This document shows positions 42,908 through 50,390 of a stretch of DNA of 64,000 nucleotides, one piece after another. Source of the stretch: Pelomonas sp039929605 (GTDB taxonomy: Bacteria > Pseudomonadota > Gammaproteobacteria > Burkholderiales > Burkholderiaceae_C). Position numbers and translations under genes: made by a program. Each line of letters opens with the position of its first letter. Within the stretch, counting starts at the first letter, position 1. The notes under the pieces were generated by a model that made no database searches, was not told the origin of the DNA, and was given only the letters and a program-made list of their open reading frames with translations. The stretch lies in NCBI RefSeq assembly GCF_039929605.1, contig NZ_JBDSQX010000182.1, positions 1 through 64,000 of the forward strand, written 5' to 3'.

Positions 42908-43258
42908 ATGAACACCATCGAACGCTTCGACGTCGGCGCCCGCATGTCCGAAATGGCCGTGTACAACGGCGTGGCCTACCTGGCCGGCCAGGTGCCCGAA
43001 GACACCACGGTCGGCATCGAGGGCCAGACGGCCCAGGTGCTCGCTGCCATCGACAAGCTGCTGGAGCGCGCCGGCACCAGCAAGGCCCACATCCTGCGCG
43101 CCGAGATCTTCCTGGCCGACCGCGCCGACTTCGCCGGCATGAACACCGCGTGGGAAGCCTGGGTCTCCGCCGGCCACACCCCGCCGCGCGCCACCGTCAT
43201 CGCCGGCCTGGCGCGGCCGGAGTGGAAGGTCGAGATCCTGGTCACCGCGGCAGTCTGA
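42908..43258 (+). CDS. RidA family protein
   Basis: A 116-residue YjgF/YER057c/UK114 family protein: VYNGVAYLAGQVPEDTTVG, LERAGTSKAHILRAEIFLAD and the end ATVIAGLARPEWKVEILVTAAV. The Arg of the active site is in PPRATVIAG. RidA proteins deaminate reactive enamine or imine intermediates in the cytosol. It lies 5 bp after plsY. Its stop codon is the first base triplet of a triple tandem repeat. Subfamily (RidA proper or an Rid2-Rid7 type) is not decided. Confidence 0.85.
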   Translation: MNTIERFDVGARMSEMAVYNGVAYLAGQVPEDTTVGIEGQTAQVLAAIDKLLERAGTSKAHILRAEIFLADRADFAGMNTAWEAWVSAGHTPPRATVIAGLARPEWKVEILVTAAV

Positions 43259-45437
43259 TGACTTTGCGGGACAGACCGATCGAGCTGAGCGAGTAGCTCT
43301 GTCCCCAGCTGAATGACCTTGCGGGACAGACCGATTGAGCGAAGCGAGTAGCTCTGTCCCCAGCTGAATGACCTTGCGGGACAGACCGATCGAGCGAAGC
43401 GAGTAGCTCTGTCCCCAACTGACTAGGTGTGTCTGGCTGCACGTTGCCGCCAGAAGTCCACGTCGATGAGCTGCTCCGCGCCGGTGCGCGCATGATCAGC
43501 CAGAACTGAGCCCCATCGGCGCTGATGCGCGCTACCTCGCCCTCGTGCCGCCCCGCGCTGACGCGCTGACCGAGCGCATTGGCCGGGAAGCCCGGCTGCC
43601 GGGCGAGCTCCAGCAGCGGCGTCACCGCCCGCGTGTCGCCCGCCAGCCGCAGCCGCTGCATCAGCGGCGCCAGCAGCGGGCTGGCCGCGTCGGCCGGCGA
43701 CACGAACAACACCAGCTTGGCCTGAGCCCGGCTCAACGCGACGTTGAGCAGGCGCTGCGCCTCGTCGCCGTGCAGGAAGGGCTGGGCGCCGTCCGCCGGG
43801 TCGAACAGCACGACGGGCGCCTCGCTGCCCTGGGCGCGGTGCACGGTGCTGACGCGCAACTGCTCCGGCAGCCCACGCGCCCGCAGCCGCTGGCGGATCA
43901 GCGCGCGCTGGGCTCGAAACGGCGTCAGCACGATCAGCTCCTCGGGCTGCCATTGGCCACTGCCCAGCGCCTGTTCCAGTAGCGCAGCAATCGCCTCGGC
44001 CGACTCGCGCCGCACCGGCCCGCGCTCGGCAGCCACCCAGCCGCCGTCCGCATTCACGCGGTGCACATGCACATGAACGTCGGCGGCTATGTCGCCGAGC
44101 GCGCGCTGCCGGGTGGCCAGCCAGCCCGGCGAGGCCTGCGTGTCGGCCGCCACGCGCAGCGCGCCGTCGTAGAACAGCTGGCTGACCAGCTCGCCGATGG
44201 GCGGCGCCATGCGCGACTGCTCGTCCAGCAGCGCCACGGCCGCTCCGCCGGGCGGCATCTCCGCGAACGCCGAGCGGCCCAGCCAGCGCCGCGCCAGGCG
44301 GTCCTCGCTGCGCAGCACCGGCGACAGCTGCTGCGGGTCGCCCGCGAACAGCCGCGCGCGGCCCAGCGGCACCAGCACCAGCGCGTGGGCCAGGCTCACC
44401 TGGCTGGCCTCGTCGAACACCAGCAGGTCGAAGGGCGGCGCGCCGTCGGGCTGCAGCTCGCGCAATGTCTTCAGCGTGAAGGCCGCGCGCGTGGTCGTCA
44501 TGGCGGCCAGGCGGCAGCGTTGCAACACCTTCAGCGATGACGCGCGCAGCTCGTCGCGCAGGCCGGCCACGCGGTCGGCCCAGGTCTTCAAGGCGTGCGC
44601 GTCGCGGGCCGAAGGCCGGGCGCTCTCGGCACGCGCCAGGCGGGCGATGAGCTCGCGGTCCTGCGTCGGGATCAGGTGCTCGCGGCCCTCGTAGGCCGCC
44701 GCGTCGAAGCGTGTGCCCAGGCGCTGCACCTCGCTGCGCAGATGCTCTCGCCGGCCCTTCTGCAAGGCCTTGTCGACTGCCAGCGTGGCCTGGTCCACCG
44801 CCTGGTTGGTGGTGGACAGCAGCAGCACGCGGGCGTTGGGGTGGCGGTCCAGGTACTCGGCCAGCAGCACGCCCAACGTCGTCGTCTTGCCCGTGCCGGG
44901 TGGCCCCCACAGGAAGCCACTGCTGTGGCCCGTTAGCGCCAGTGCCGCGTGCTGGGCCGGGCGCAGCCAGCGGAAGGGCTCACCCGTCAGCGCCACGTCT
45001 TCGTTCAGCCGCTGCGGGTTGGCCAGGTCGGGCAGGCAAGCCAGCGCCTGCTCGGCCCAGGGCGTGTCCCACCAGGCATCGGCCACGGCGTTCAGGAAGC
45101 GGGTGGGGTAGAGGCGAATCAGATGCCCGGCCGGCGGCGGCGGGCCACTGGCGTTCTGCAGCACGAGCTGGTCGTCTTCGGCCAGCACGGCCAGCACGCT
45201 GGCACCGCCCTTGCGCGGCGCACCCCACCAGGCCGAGGCGCCGTCCAGGCTGTCGTCCAGCAGCGCCTGCGCCGAGGCTGTGCCGGGCCGCTGGCCCTCG
45301 GCGAACACATAGCCCGGCTCCAGCGTCACCCGCCACAGCACGCCATCGCGCTCGGCGTGCAGCACCTTGAAGTCGTAGTACTCGGGTGTGGCCGACAGCT
45401 CGGCATTCAGGGCCGAACGGAGGTCGGCAAGGCTCAT
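43242..45437 (-). CDS. Superfamily 1 DNA/RNA helicase, frameshifted at the C-terminus
   Basis: A 731-residue frame for an Upf1-like SF1 helicase: Walker A GPPGTGKT (178-185), Walker B LLVFDEASQVS, motif III FAGDPQQLSPV, then VSTVHRAQGSEAPVV and NVALSRAQAKLVLFVS. Just after SADGAQFWLIMR, near 43488, coding sense moves to another frame that continues TGAEQLIDVDFWRQRAARHT and stops at 43423. The open frame instead runs on through the tandem repeats to 43242, with no coding character and an overlap with ridA. One or two bases are probably missing in a GCGCGC run, by mutation or sequencing error. The intended gene is likely 43423-45437. Confidence 0.82.
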   Translation of the reverse strand: MSLADLRSALNAELSATPEYYDFKVLHAERDGVLWRVTLEPGYVFAEGQRPGTASAQALLDDSLDGASAWWGAPRKGGASVLAVLAEDDQLVLQNASGPPPPAGHLIRLYPTRFLNAVADAWWDTPWAEQALACLPDLANPQRLNEDVALTGEPFRWLRPAQHAALALTGHSSGFLWGPPGTGKTTTLGVLLAEYLDRHPNARVLLLSTTNQAVDQATLAVDKALQKGRREHLRSEVQRLGTRFDAAAYEGREHLIPTQDRELIARLARAESARPSARDAHALKTWADRVAGLRDELRASSLKVLQRCRLAAMTTTRAAFTLKTLRELQPDGAPPFDLLVFDEASQVSLAHALVLVPLGRARLFAGDPQQLSPVLRSEDRLARRWLGRSAFAEMPPGGAAVALLDEQSRMAPPIGELVSQLFYDGALRVAADTQASPGWLATRQRALGDIAADVHVHVHRVNADGGWVAAERGPVRRESAEAIAALLEQALGSGQWQPEELIVLTPFRAQRALIRQRLRARGLPEQLRVSTVHRAQGSEAPVVLFDPADGAQPFLHGDEAQRLLNVALSRAQAKLVLFVSPADAASPLLAPLMQRLRLAGDTRAVTPLLELARQPGFPANALGQRVSAGRHEGEVARISADGAQFWLIMRAPARSSSSTWTSGGNVQPDTPSQLGTELLASLDRSVPQGHSAGDRATRFAQSVCPARSFSWGQSYSLSSIGLSRKVIRLPR
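43256..43419. repeat. Three tandem copies of a 54-55 bp hairpin unit
   Basis: Units start at 43256, 43310 and 43365. Each carries GGGACAGACC near its start and GTAGCTCTGTCCCC near its end, so GGGACAGA pairs with TCTGTCCC and GAGC with GCTC. Units differ at only a few positions. The array fills the space between the stop of ridA and the original stop of the helicase, so it may work as a bidirectional terminator. Confidence 0.9.
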
Positions 45438-45505
45438 GGATCAGAATGGCGACGGTGCGGGAGGGCGCGACTGTATCGGTCCCGCCCCGGCACTTTCCAG
45501 TGGTG

Positions 45506-46711
45506 TCAGTGCGATGGCTTGAAGTCGGCCGGCAGCAGCGTGACAACGCGCGAGACGTTCAGCAGCGGGCCGCCGTCGGGGCCGATGCTCAGGCCCTGCG
45601 TGTCGCCGGAGGCGATGTGCGAGATGTGGTTGCCGAGCTTCTCTCCGCGATAGCTGGAATCCGTGACGACCTTCAGCAGGCCGTCTGCGTCCTGCGTGAC
45701 GGTCATGTCCATGCGCCAGACTTCGTCGGGGTTCGCGCCCCATTCGATGCGTGCTGGCGCGCCCAGCGTCACGATCAGGCGGGGCTGCGCCTTGGCATCG
45801 CCGGAAGCGATCACCATGCGGATGTCAACCTTGCGTGTCGTGTCGATCGTGTCGGGTGCCACGCCTTGCGCGGCATAGGCCAGGCCCACGACGGCGAGCA
45901 GCGCGAGGCCCAGGGCTGTGTTGCGGCGGCGTTGCAACGGAGCAGGGCGGTTCAACATTGCGATCCTTTCAATCAGTGGGTGGGTGCTGCCCCAGCGGCT
46001 GGCCAGCGGTGCGCCGTGGGGCGTGAGGTCGTGGGCGGCGAGCAGCGCCCGCGTGTAGTCGGCCAGCGCCTGGGGGCGTGAGGCCAGCACGGCGGCATCG
46101 CAAGCCAGTTCCTGGTCGGCCTGCATGCGCCGCGCCGCCAGCCAGGCGAGCGGGTTCCACCAGTGCAGCGCGGTCAGCAGGCAGGTGAGAAGGTTCCAGG
46201 CGTTGTCGTGGCGAGTGCGATGCACGTCTTCGTGAGCAAGGATGAGGCGGCGCTCTTCGGGCGTGAAGCGGGTCTCGAAGTCGGCCGGCAGCGCCACGAG
46301 CGGGCGCAGCAGGCCGACGAGGGCTGGGCTCGCGCCGGCCGGCAGACGGGTGCCGTGCCTGGACAGCCGCCATTGCCGCGCCGCCTGCAGCGTGAGCACG
46401 AGTGCCGTGCCCGCCAGCCACGCGGCGAGCAACAACTGAGGCCAGAGGGCTCCGGTCTGCGGTGGGATCAGCAGGGGCGCAGTGGCCGTGCGGGCCATCT
46501 CCGCAACCGTCACAAGCACGGGCAGCGGCTTGGCCGACAAACTGGGCAGCAGCGGTGTCGCGAGCAGCGCCGGCAGCAGCAGCCAGGCGGCGTAGGTTGC
46601 TCGCGCGCCAAGGCGCTTCAGCAACAGCGGACGCAGGGGCAGCAGGAGCAGCGTGCCCAGGCTCAGCAGCAGAGCCTGGCGCTGCAGGGCGGCGAGCAAT
46701 GTGTCGATCAT
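45506..46711 (-). CDS. M56 family (BlaR1-like) membrane peptidase, second copy
   Basis: A 401-residue protein with four N-terminal helices, for example AALQRQALLLSLGTLLLLPL and ATYAAWLLLPALLATPLLP. The zinc motif is LILAHEDVHRTRHDN, and WWNPLAWLAARRMQADQELACDAAVLA is typical of M56. After a fourth helix (LGLALLAVVGLAYAAQGV) a periplasmic domain of about 110 residues carries LIVTLGAPARIEWGANPDEVWRM. It has no penicillin-binding domain, so the signal is not obviously a beta-lactam. It lies 7 bp behind a close paralogue, and the two share nearly identical N-terminal DNA. It probably cleaves a BlaI-type repressor. Confidence 0.88.
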   Translation of the reverse strand: MIDTLLAALQRQALLLSLGTLLLLPLRPLLLKRLGARATYAAWLLLPALLATPLLPSLSAKPLPVLVTVAEMARTATAPLLIPPQTGALWPQLLLAAWLAGTALVLTLQAARQWRLSRHGTRLPAGASPALVGLLRPLVALPADFETRFTPEERRLILAHEDVHRTRHDNAWNLLTCLLTALHWWNPLAWLAARRMQADQELACDAAVLASRPQALADYTRALLAAHDLTPHGAPLASRWGSTHPLIERIAMLNRPAPLQRRRNTALGLALLAVVGLAYAAQGVAPDTIDTTRKVDIRMVIASGDAKAQPRLIVTLGAPARIEWGANPDEVWRMDMTVTQDADGLLKVVTDSSYRGEKLGNHISHIASGDTQGLSIGPDGGPLLNVSRVVTLLPADFKPSH

Positions 46712-46718
46712 GGTGAAC

Positions 46719-47975
46719 TCAGAAGGTGTTCTTCGGCGGCTCGTAGTCCGCCGGCAACTCGGTGGGCGTCAGCTCCAGCACCAGCTTCTCGCCGGAGTCC
46801 GGGCGGGCGATCTCGATGCGGGCCTTGGTGCCCCAGGCGGACATCACGCTGGGATGTCCCAGTTCCACGCCCGGGTCGCCGAGGCTGATCTTGGTCTTGA
46901 TCAGCACCGCGTTGGCCGTCTTCTGCTTCTGGGGCAGCAGTTCAATCCACAGCGCTTCGGTCGTCCAGCCGGGCGTGTCTGAAGCAATGGGGTCAAAGCG
47001 CAGTTTCAACGTTTTGCCGTCCTGGCCGATCAGGCGGGCCTGGATGCTGGTCTTGGTGCTGCCTTCGGTGCTGCCCTGGCTGCGTTCCACGAACACCTGC
47101 ATGTCGACGTAGCCCTTGCCAGCGGTTGGCAGGGTCTCTACGGCGTAGGTCAGTGTCGACACGGCAGTCACTGCCGTGGCCAACAGCAGGGCGCGGCGGC
47201 GGGTCAGGGGCAGGGGGCGGTTGAGCATTGCAATCCTTTCAACAAGCGGATGAGTGGTGCCCCAGCGGCTGGCCAGCGGCGCGCCGTGGGGCGTGAGGTC
47301 GTGGGCGGCGAGCAGGGCGCGCCTGTAGTCGGCCAGAGCCTGGGGGCGTGAGGCCAGTACGGCGGCATCGCAACCCAGTTCCTGGTCCGCCTGCAGCCGC
47401 CGAGCGGCCCACCAGGCCAGCGGGTTCCACCAGTGCAGCGCCGTCAGCGCGCAGGCGAGCAGGTTCCAGAGGTTGTCCAGACGCTCGCGGTGCACCTGCT
47501 CGTGGGCCAGGATCAGCTCGCGTTCGGCGGGCGAGAAGCGTTGCTCGAAATCGATGGGCAGCGCCACGCGCGGGCGCAGCAGGCCGACGAGGGCGGGGCT
47601 GCTGCCGGCGGGCAAGCGTGAACCCAGGCGCGCAAGGCGCCATTGCCGTTGCGCTTGAACTGCTGCGACGAGGATGGCCCCGCCAAGCCATAGCGCCAAC
47701 CAGATCGCCGTCTGGTCGAGCGGCGGCGCTGGCAGCACCGGCATGGCTGCCGTCTCGGAAACGCCCGTAGCTTGCAGCACCACGCGCAGCGGCTCCTGCG
47801 CCGGCCGGGGCAGCAGCGGCGTCAGCAGCAGCGCCGGCACCAGCAGCCAGGCCGCGTAGACGCTGCCGGCACCCAGGCGCTTCAACAGCAGCGGCCGCAA
47901 CGCGGCGATCAGCACGATTGCCACGCTCAGCAGCAGGGCTTGCTGCAACAGCAACGCCAGCAGCCTTTCACTCAT
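46719..47975 (-). CDS. M56 family (BlaR1-like) membrane peptidase, first copy
   Basis: A 418-residue M56 protein with the same membrane core as the following gene: ALLLSVAIVLIAALRPLLLKRL at the N-terminus, zinc motif LILAHEQVHRERLDN, and WWNPLAWWAARRLQADQELGCDAAVL. The C-terminal periplasmic domain (VDMQVFVERSQGSTEGSTK, PSVMSAWGTKARIEIARP) differs from the paralogue, so the two may sense different signals. Its start overlaps the BlaI-type repressor gene by 8 bp; the order repressor-sensor-sensor forms one operon. Confidence 0.88.
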   Translation of the reverse strand: MSERLLALLLQQALLLSVAIVLIAALRPLLLKRLGAGSVYAAWLLVPALLLTPLLPRPAQEPLRVVLQATGVSETAAMPVLPAPPLDQTAIWLALWLGGAILVAAVQAQRQWRLARLGSRLPAGSSPALVGLLRPRVALPIDFEQRFSPAERELILAHEQVHRERLDNLWNLLACALTALHWWNPLAWWAARRLQADQELGCDAAVLASRPQALADYRRALLAAHDLTPHGAPLASRWGTTHPLVERIAMLNRPLPLTRRRALLLATAVTAVSTLTYAVETLPTAGKGYVDMQVFVERSQGSTEGSTKTSIQARLIGQDGKTLKLRFDPIASDTPGWTTEALWIELLPQKQKTANAVLIKTKISLGDPGVELGHPSVMSAWGTKARIEIARPDSGEKLVLELTPTELPADYEPPKNTF

Positions 47976-48351
47976 GCCCCTGCTCCTTCAGCAGCGCCTT
48001 CAGCGCCTCGACGTCCTCGGGCTTCAACTTGCGTTCCGACGCGAACTGCGCCACCAGCGGGGCCAGGCGGCCGCCGAAGAGCTTGTCGATCAGCGACATG
48101 CCGGCGTCGGCCATCCACGCGTCCTTGGGCACGGCGGGGGCGTACAGAAAACGCCGGCCGTCGCGCTCGGCGGTCAGTGCGCCCTTGTGCAGCAGGCGGT
48201 TCAGCAGCGTCTTCACGGTGGCGAGCTGCCAGCCCTGGCGCGGGCCCAGCGTGGCGGCGATCTCGTCGGCGCCCTGGGGCGAGCGCGCCCACAGCTCCTG
48301 CATGACCTGGGCTTCGGCGTCGCTGATGGGCTGCGGGGTGGGTTTCTTCAT
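47968..48351 (-). CDS. BlaI/MecI/CopY family transcriptional repressor
   Basis: A 127-residue winged-helix repressor: PISDAEAQVMQELWARSPQG, then the recognition region WQLATVKTLLNRLLHKGALTAERDGRRFLYAP, and a dimerisation helix. Proteolysis by a partner M56 protein is the standard way such repressors are inactivated. Two matching operator candidates precede the gene. It is the first gene of the operon with two M56 sensors and is divergent from ppk2, whose start is 131 bp away, so the operators could also affect ppk2. Confidence 0.9.
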   Translation of the reverse strand: MKKPTPQPISDAEAQVMQELWARSPQGADEIAATLGPRQGWQLATVKTLLNRLLHKGALTAERDGRRFLYAPAVPKDAWMADAGMSLIDKLFGGRLAPLVAQFASERKLKPEDVEALKALLKEQGHE

Positions 48352-48353
48352 GA

Positions 48354-48391
48354 TTACGCCTGTAAACGATGGCGAATGATTACGGCTGTAA
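48354..48391. promoter_or_regulatory. Two BlaI-type operator candidates
   Basis: TTACGCCTGTAA at 48354-48365 and TTACGGCTGTAA at 48380-48391 are dyads of the form TTAC-N4-GTAA, 26 bp apart and both preceded by GA and followed by ACG. They lie directly upstream of the repressor start codon, where autoregulatory operators are expected. Confidence 0.65.
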
Positions 48392-48481
48392 ACGCATTCG
48401 TCAAGCCCCAGGCTGTCACAGGGTCTTCATGGCACCCCGCTAGGCTGGCGGCATGGGCCGCTGTCGCGGCCGGGAGCTGCC

Positions 48482-49378
48482 GTGAGCCACATCGACGACG
48501 AACTGGTGAAGCGCATTCACCGCGACCTGCAGGACGATTTCGACGAGGAGCTGGAGCTCGAACTGGAGGACCGCGAGCACGGCGTCATGCCGAGCGACGA
48601 CGCTTCCGCTGAGCGCAAGCGCTACTTCCGCGAGCTGTTCCGGCTGCAGAGCGAGCTGGTGAAGCTGCAGGACTGGGTGCAGCACACGGGCCACAAGGTC
48701 GTCATCCTGTTCGAGGGTCGTGACGCGGCGGGCAAGGGCGGCGTCATCAAGCGCATCACGCAGCGGCTGAACCCGCGCGTGTGCCGCGTGGCCGCGCTGC
48801 CAGCCCCGAACGACCGCGAGCGCACGCAGTGGTACTTCCAGCGCTATGTGTCGCACCTGCCGGCGGCCGGCGAGATCGTGCTGTTCGATCGCAGTTGGTA
48901 CAACCGCGCCGGCGTGGAGCGCGTGATGGGCTTCTGCACCGACGACCAGTACGAAGAGTTCTTCCGCTCCGCGCCGGAGTTCGAACGCATGCTGCAGCGC
49001 TCGGGCATCCAGCTCATCAAGTACTGGTTTTCGATCAGCGACGACGAACAGCGCATCCGCTTCCTGGGCCGTATCCACGACCCGCTCAAGCAGTGGAAGC
49101 TGAGCCCGATGGACCTGGAGTCGCGCCGCCGCTGGGAGGAGTACACCCGGGCCAAGGAGGTGATGCTGGAGCGTACCCACACGCCCGAGTCGCCGTGGTG
49201 GGTGGTGCCGGCCGACGACAAGAAGCGCGCGCGGCTGAACTGCATCCACCACCTGCTGTCGCAGATGCCCTACCAGGAGGTGCCGCACGCCGACATCGAG
49301 CTGCCCGCACGCGAACGCCGCGAGGACTATCTGCGCAACCCGGTGCCGGACAGTCTCATCGTGCCCGAGGTGTATTGA
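48482..49378 (+). CDS. ppk2: Polyphosphate kinase 2 family protein
   Basis: A 298-residue PPK2 protein that transfers phosphate between polyphosphate and nucleotides. The P-loop is ILFEGRDAAGKGGVIKRI near residue 75, and the second motif is VLFDRSWYNRAGVERVMGF. The conserved SPMDLESRRRWEEYTRAK and SPWWVVPADDKKRARLN follow. The start is a GTG at 48482 with CGGGAG upstream. The N-terminus is acidic (DDFDEELELELEDRE). It is divergent from the BlaI-type repressor. The nucleotide (GDP or ADP; mono- or diphosphate) is not decidable by eye. Confidence 0.93.
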   Translation: MSHIDDELVKRIHRDLQDDFDEELELELEDREHGVMPSDDASAERKRYFRELFRLQSELVKLQDWVQHTGHKVVILFEGRDAAGKGGVIKRITQRLNPRVCRVAALPAPNDRERTQWYFQRYVSHLPAAGEIVLFDRSWYNRAGVERVMGFCTDDQYEEFFRSAPEFERMLQRSGIQLIKYWFSISDDEQRIRFLGRIHDPLKQWKLSPMDLESRRRWEEYTRAKEVMLERTHTPESPWWVVPADDKKRARLNCIHHLLSQMPYQEVPHADIELPARERREDYLRNPVPDSLIVPEVY

Positions 49379-49422
49379 GGCCTGCCGACACCGCAGTGGC
49401 GGGTCTGGCCTAGCATCCAGGC

Positions 49423-49767
49423 ATGAAGTGGCCCCCGCTTTCGCTCCTCGTCGTGGTTGGCTTGACGGCGCTGGCGTCGTGGGCCTGGCGCGGCCATGTC
49501 GCGGCGCAGGACGGCGAGTTGCTGGCCCAGCGCGCCAAGCCCGGCGACATCCGCATGATCTCGTCCGAGACCTGCGGCTGGTGTACCGCAGCGCGACGCT
49601 GGATGACGCAGCAGCACGTGCCCTTCAGCGAGTGCTTCATCGAACGTGATGCGCAATGCCTCGCTGACTACCAGGCGCTGGGCGCCGCAGGCACGCCAAC
49701 GCTGATCGTGCGCGGCCAGCGCGTCATCGGCTTCGACCGCGCGCGGCTGCTTCAGATCCTGCAATAG
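49423..49767 (+). CDS. Membrane-anchored glutaredoxin/thioredoxin-like protein
   Basis: A 114-residue protein with an N-terminal signal anchor (PLSLLVVVGLTALASWAW) and a small thioredoxin-fold domain carrying CGWC (SSETCGWCTAARRWM). A cis-Pro segment (AAGTPTLIVRGQRVIGFD) and two further Cys (FSECFIERDAQCLADY) follow. It is probably a periplasmic dithiol-disulfide protein facing outward from the inner membrane. It follows ppk2 by 44 bp on the same strand, and a strong hairpin begins at the base after its stop. Confidence 0.82.
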   Translation: MKWPPLSLLVVVGLTALASWAWRGHVAAQDGELLAQRAKPGDIRMISSETCGWCTAARRWMTQQHVPFSECFIERDAQCLADYQALGAAGTPTLIVRGQRVIGFDRARLLQILQ

Positions 49768-49816
49768 CCGAACCGAGTCGGCAACGCTGCTCAGCAGCGC
49801 TGGCGACTCGGCTCGG
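49768..49816 (+). terminator. Long hairpin directly after the redox gene
   Basis: CCGAACCGAGTCGGCAACGC pairs almost fully with GCGCTGGCGACTCGGCTCGG, giving a 24-bp stem with three mismatches and a tiny loop. It starts immediately after the stop codon. No U-tract follows, so it may protect the mRNA end or act with Rho. Confidence 0.6.
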
Positions 49817-49859
49817 CGGTGGTGGGAAAGGGCGTCAAGTGCATGGGAGGGCGCCGGGT

Positions 49860-50144
49860 TCAGATGCGCTTGGTGCCGGTCTTGGCGGCAGCCAGCGTGG
49901 CGTTGCGCAGCAGGGTGGCGTCGCTGTAGCCGGTGATGACGACGCGCGGCAGTTGAGCCACTTCACGGACCGCGTAGCCGGTCACCACGACGCGGGGCAG
50001 CTGAGCCACGACTCGCGTTTCAGCGTGGACGGCCTTGCCGGTGATGACGACGCGCTCCAGCTTGGCAGTGACTTGCGGCGCAGCGTGGGCGGCGACGGCA
50101 GAGACAGCGAGGACGACGGCGGTGAAGACAGTTTGCAGGCTCAT
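49860..50144 (-). CDS. Small exported protein with three LxRVVxTG repeats
   Basis: A 94-residue protein with a signal peptide (TVFTAVVLAVSAVAAHA). The mature part of about 70 residues contains three copies of a short motif: KLERVVITGKA, QLPRVVVTGYA and QLPRVVITGYS, spaced about 18-20 residues apart. The motif is like the start of TonB-dependent receptor plugs, but no barrel follows. I know no function; a periplasmic beta-strand peptide that interacts with a partner is conceivable. It stands alone, with 246 bp of gene-free sequence upstream in which I see no clear signal. Confidence 0.65.
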   Translation of the reverse strand: MSLQTVFTAVVLAVSAVAAHAAPQVTAKLERVVITGKAVHAETRVVAQLPRVVVTGYAVREVAQLPRVVITGYSDATLLRNATLAAAKTGTKRI

Positions 50145-50390
50145 GATGGACTCCGTGGGGTGGGTGTCGAACCGCGTGATTGCTTGTTCGATGGAGTCAG
50201 TTTCGTCACTGGAGCCGTGCGCTTCCAGGCAGCTGCGATCAATCGCGGGCCGCGCTGGATGAACTGCAAAACGGTTGGATGAGCTGCGGCCAGATACGCA
50301 GGGCGACCGTCGATTGACGAGCAGGCCAACCCATCATCCAATTCCCGAGCGGCCGGGACGCCGCGTGTCTATGAGCACAGGGAGGACGAG

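Noticed and set aside
43256..43419. Repeat array as the end of the helicase coding sequence
   Set aside because: Coding sense is lost before the repeats and a proper stop exists at 43423 in the shifted frame.
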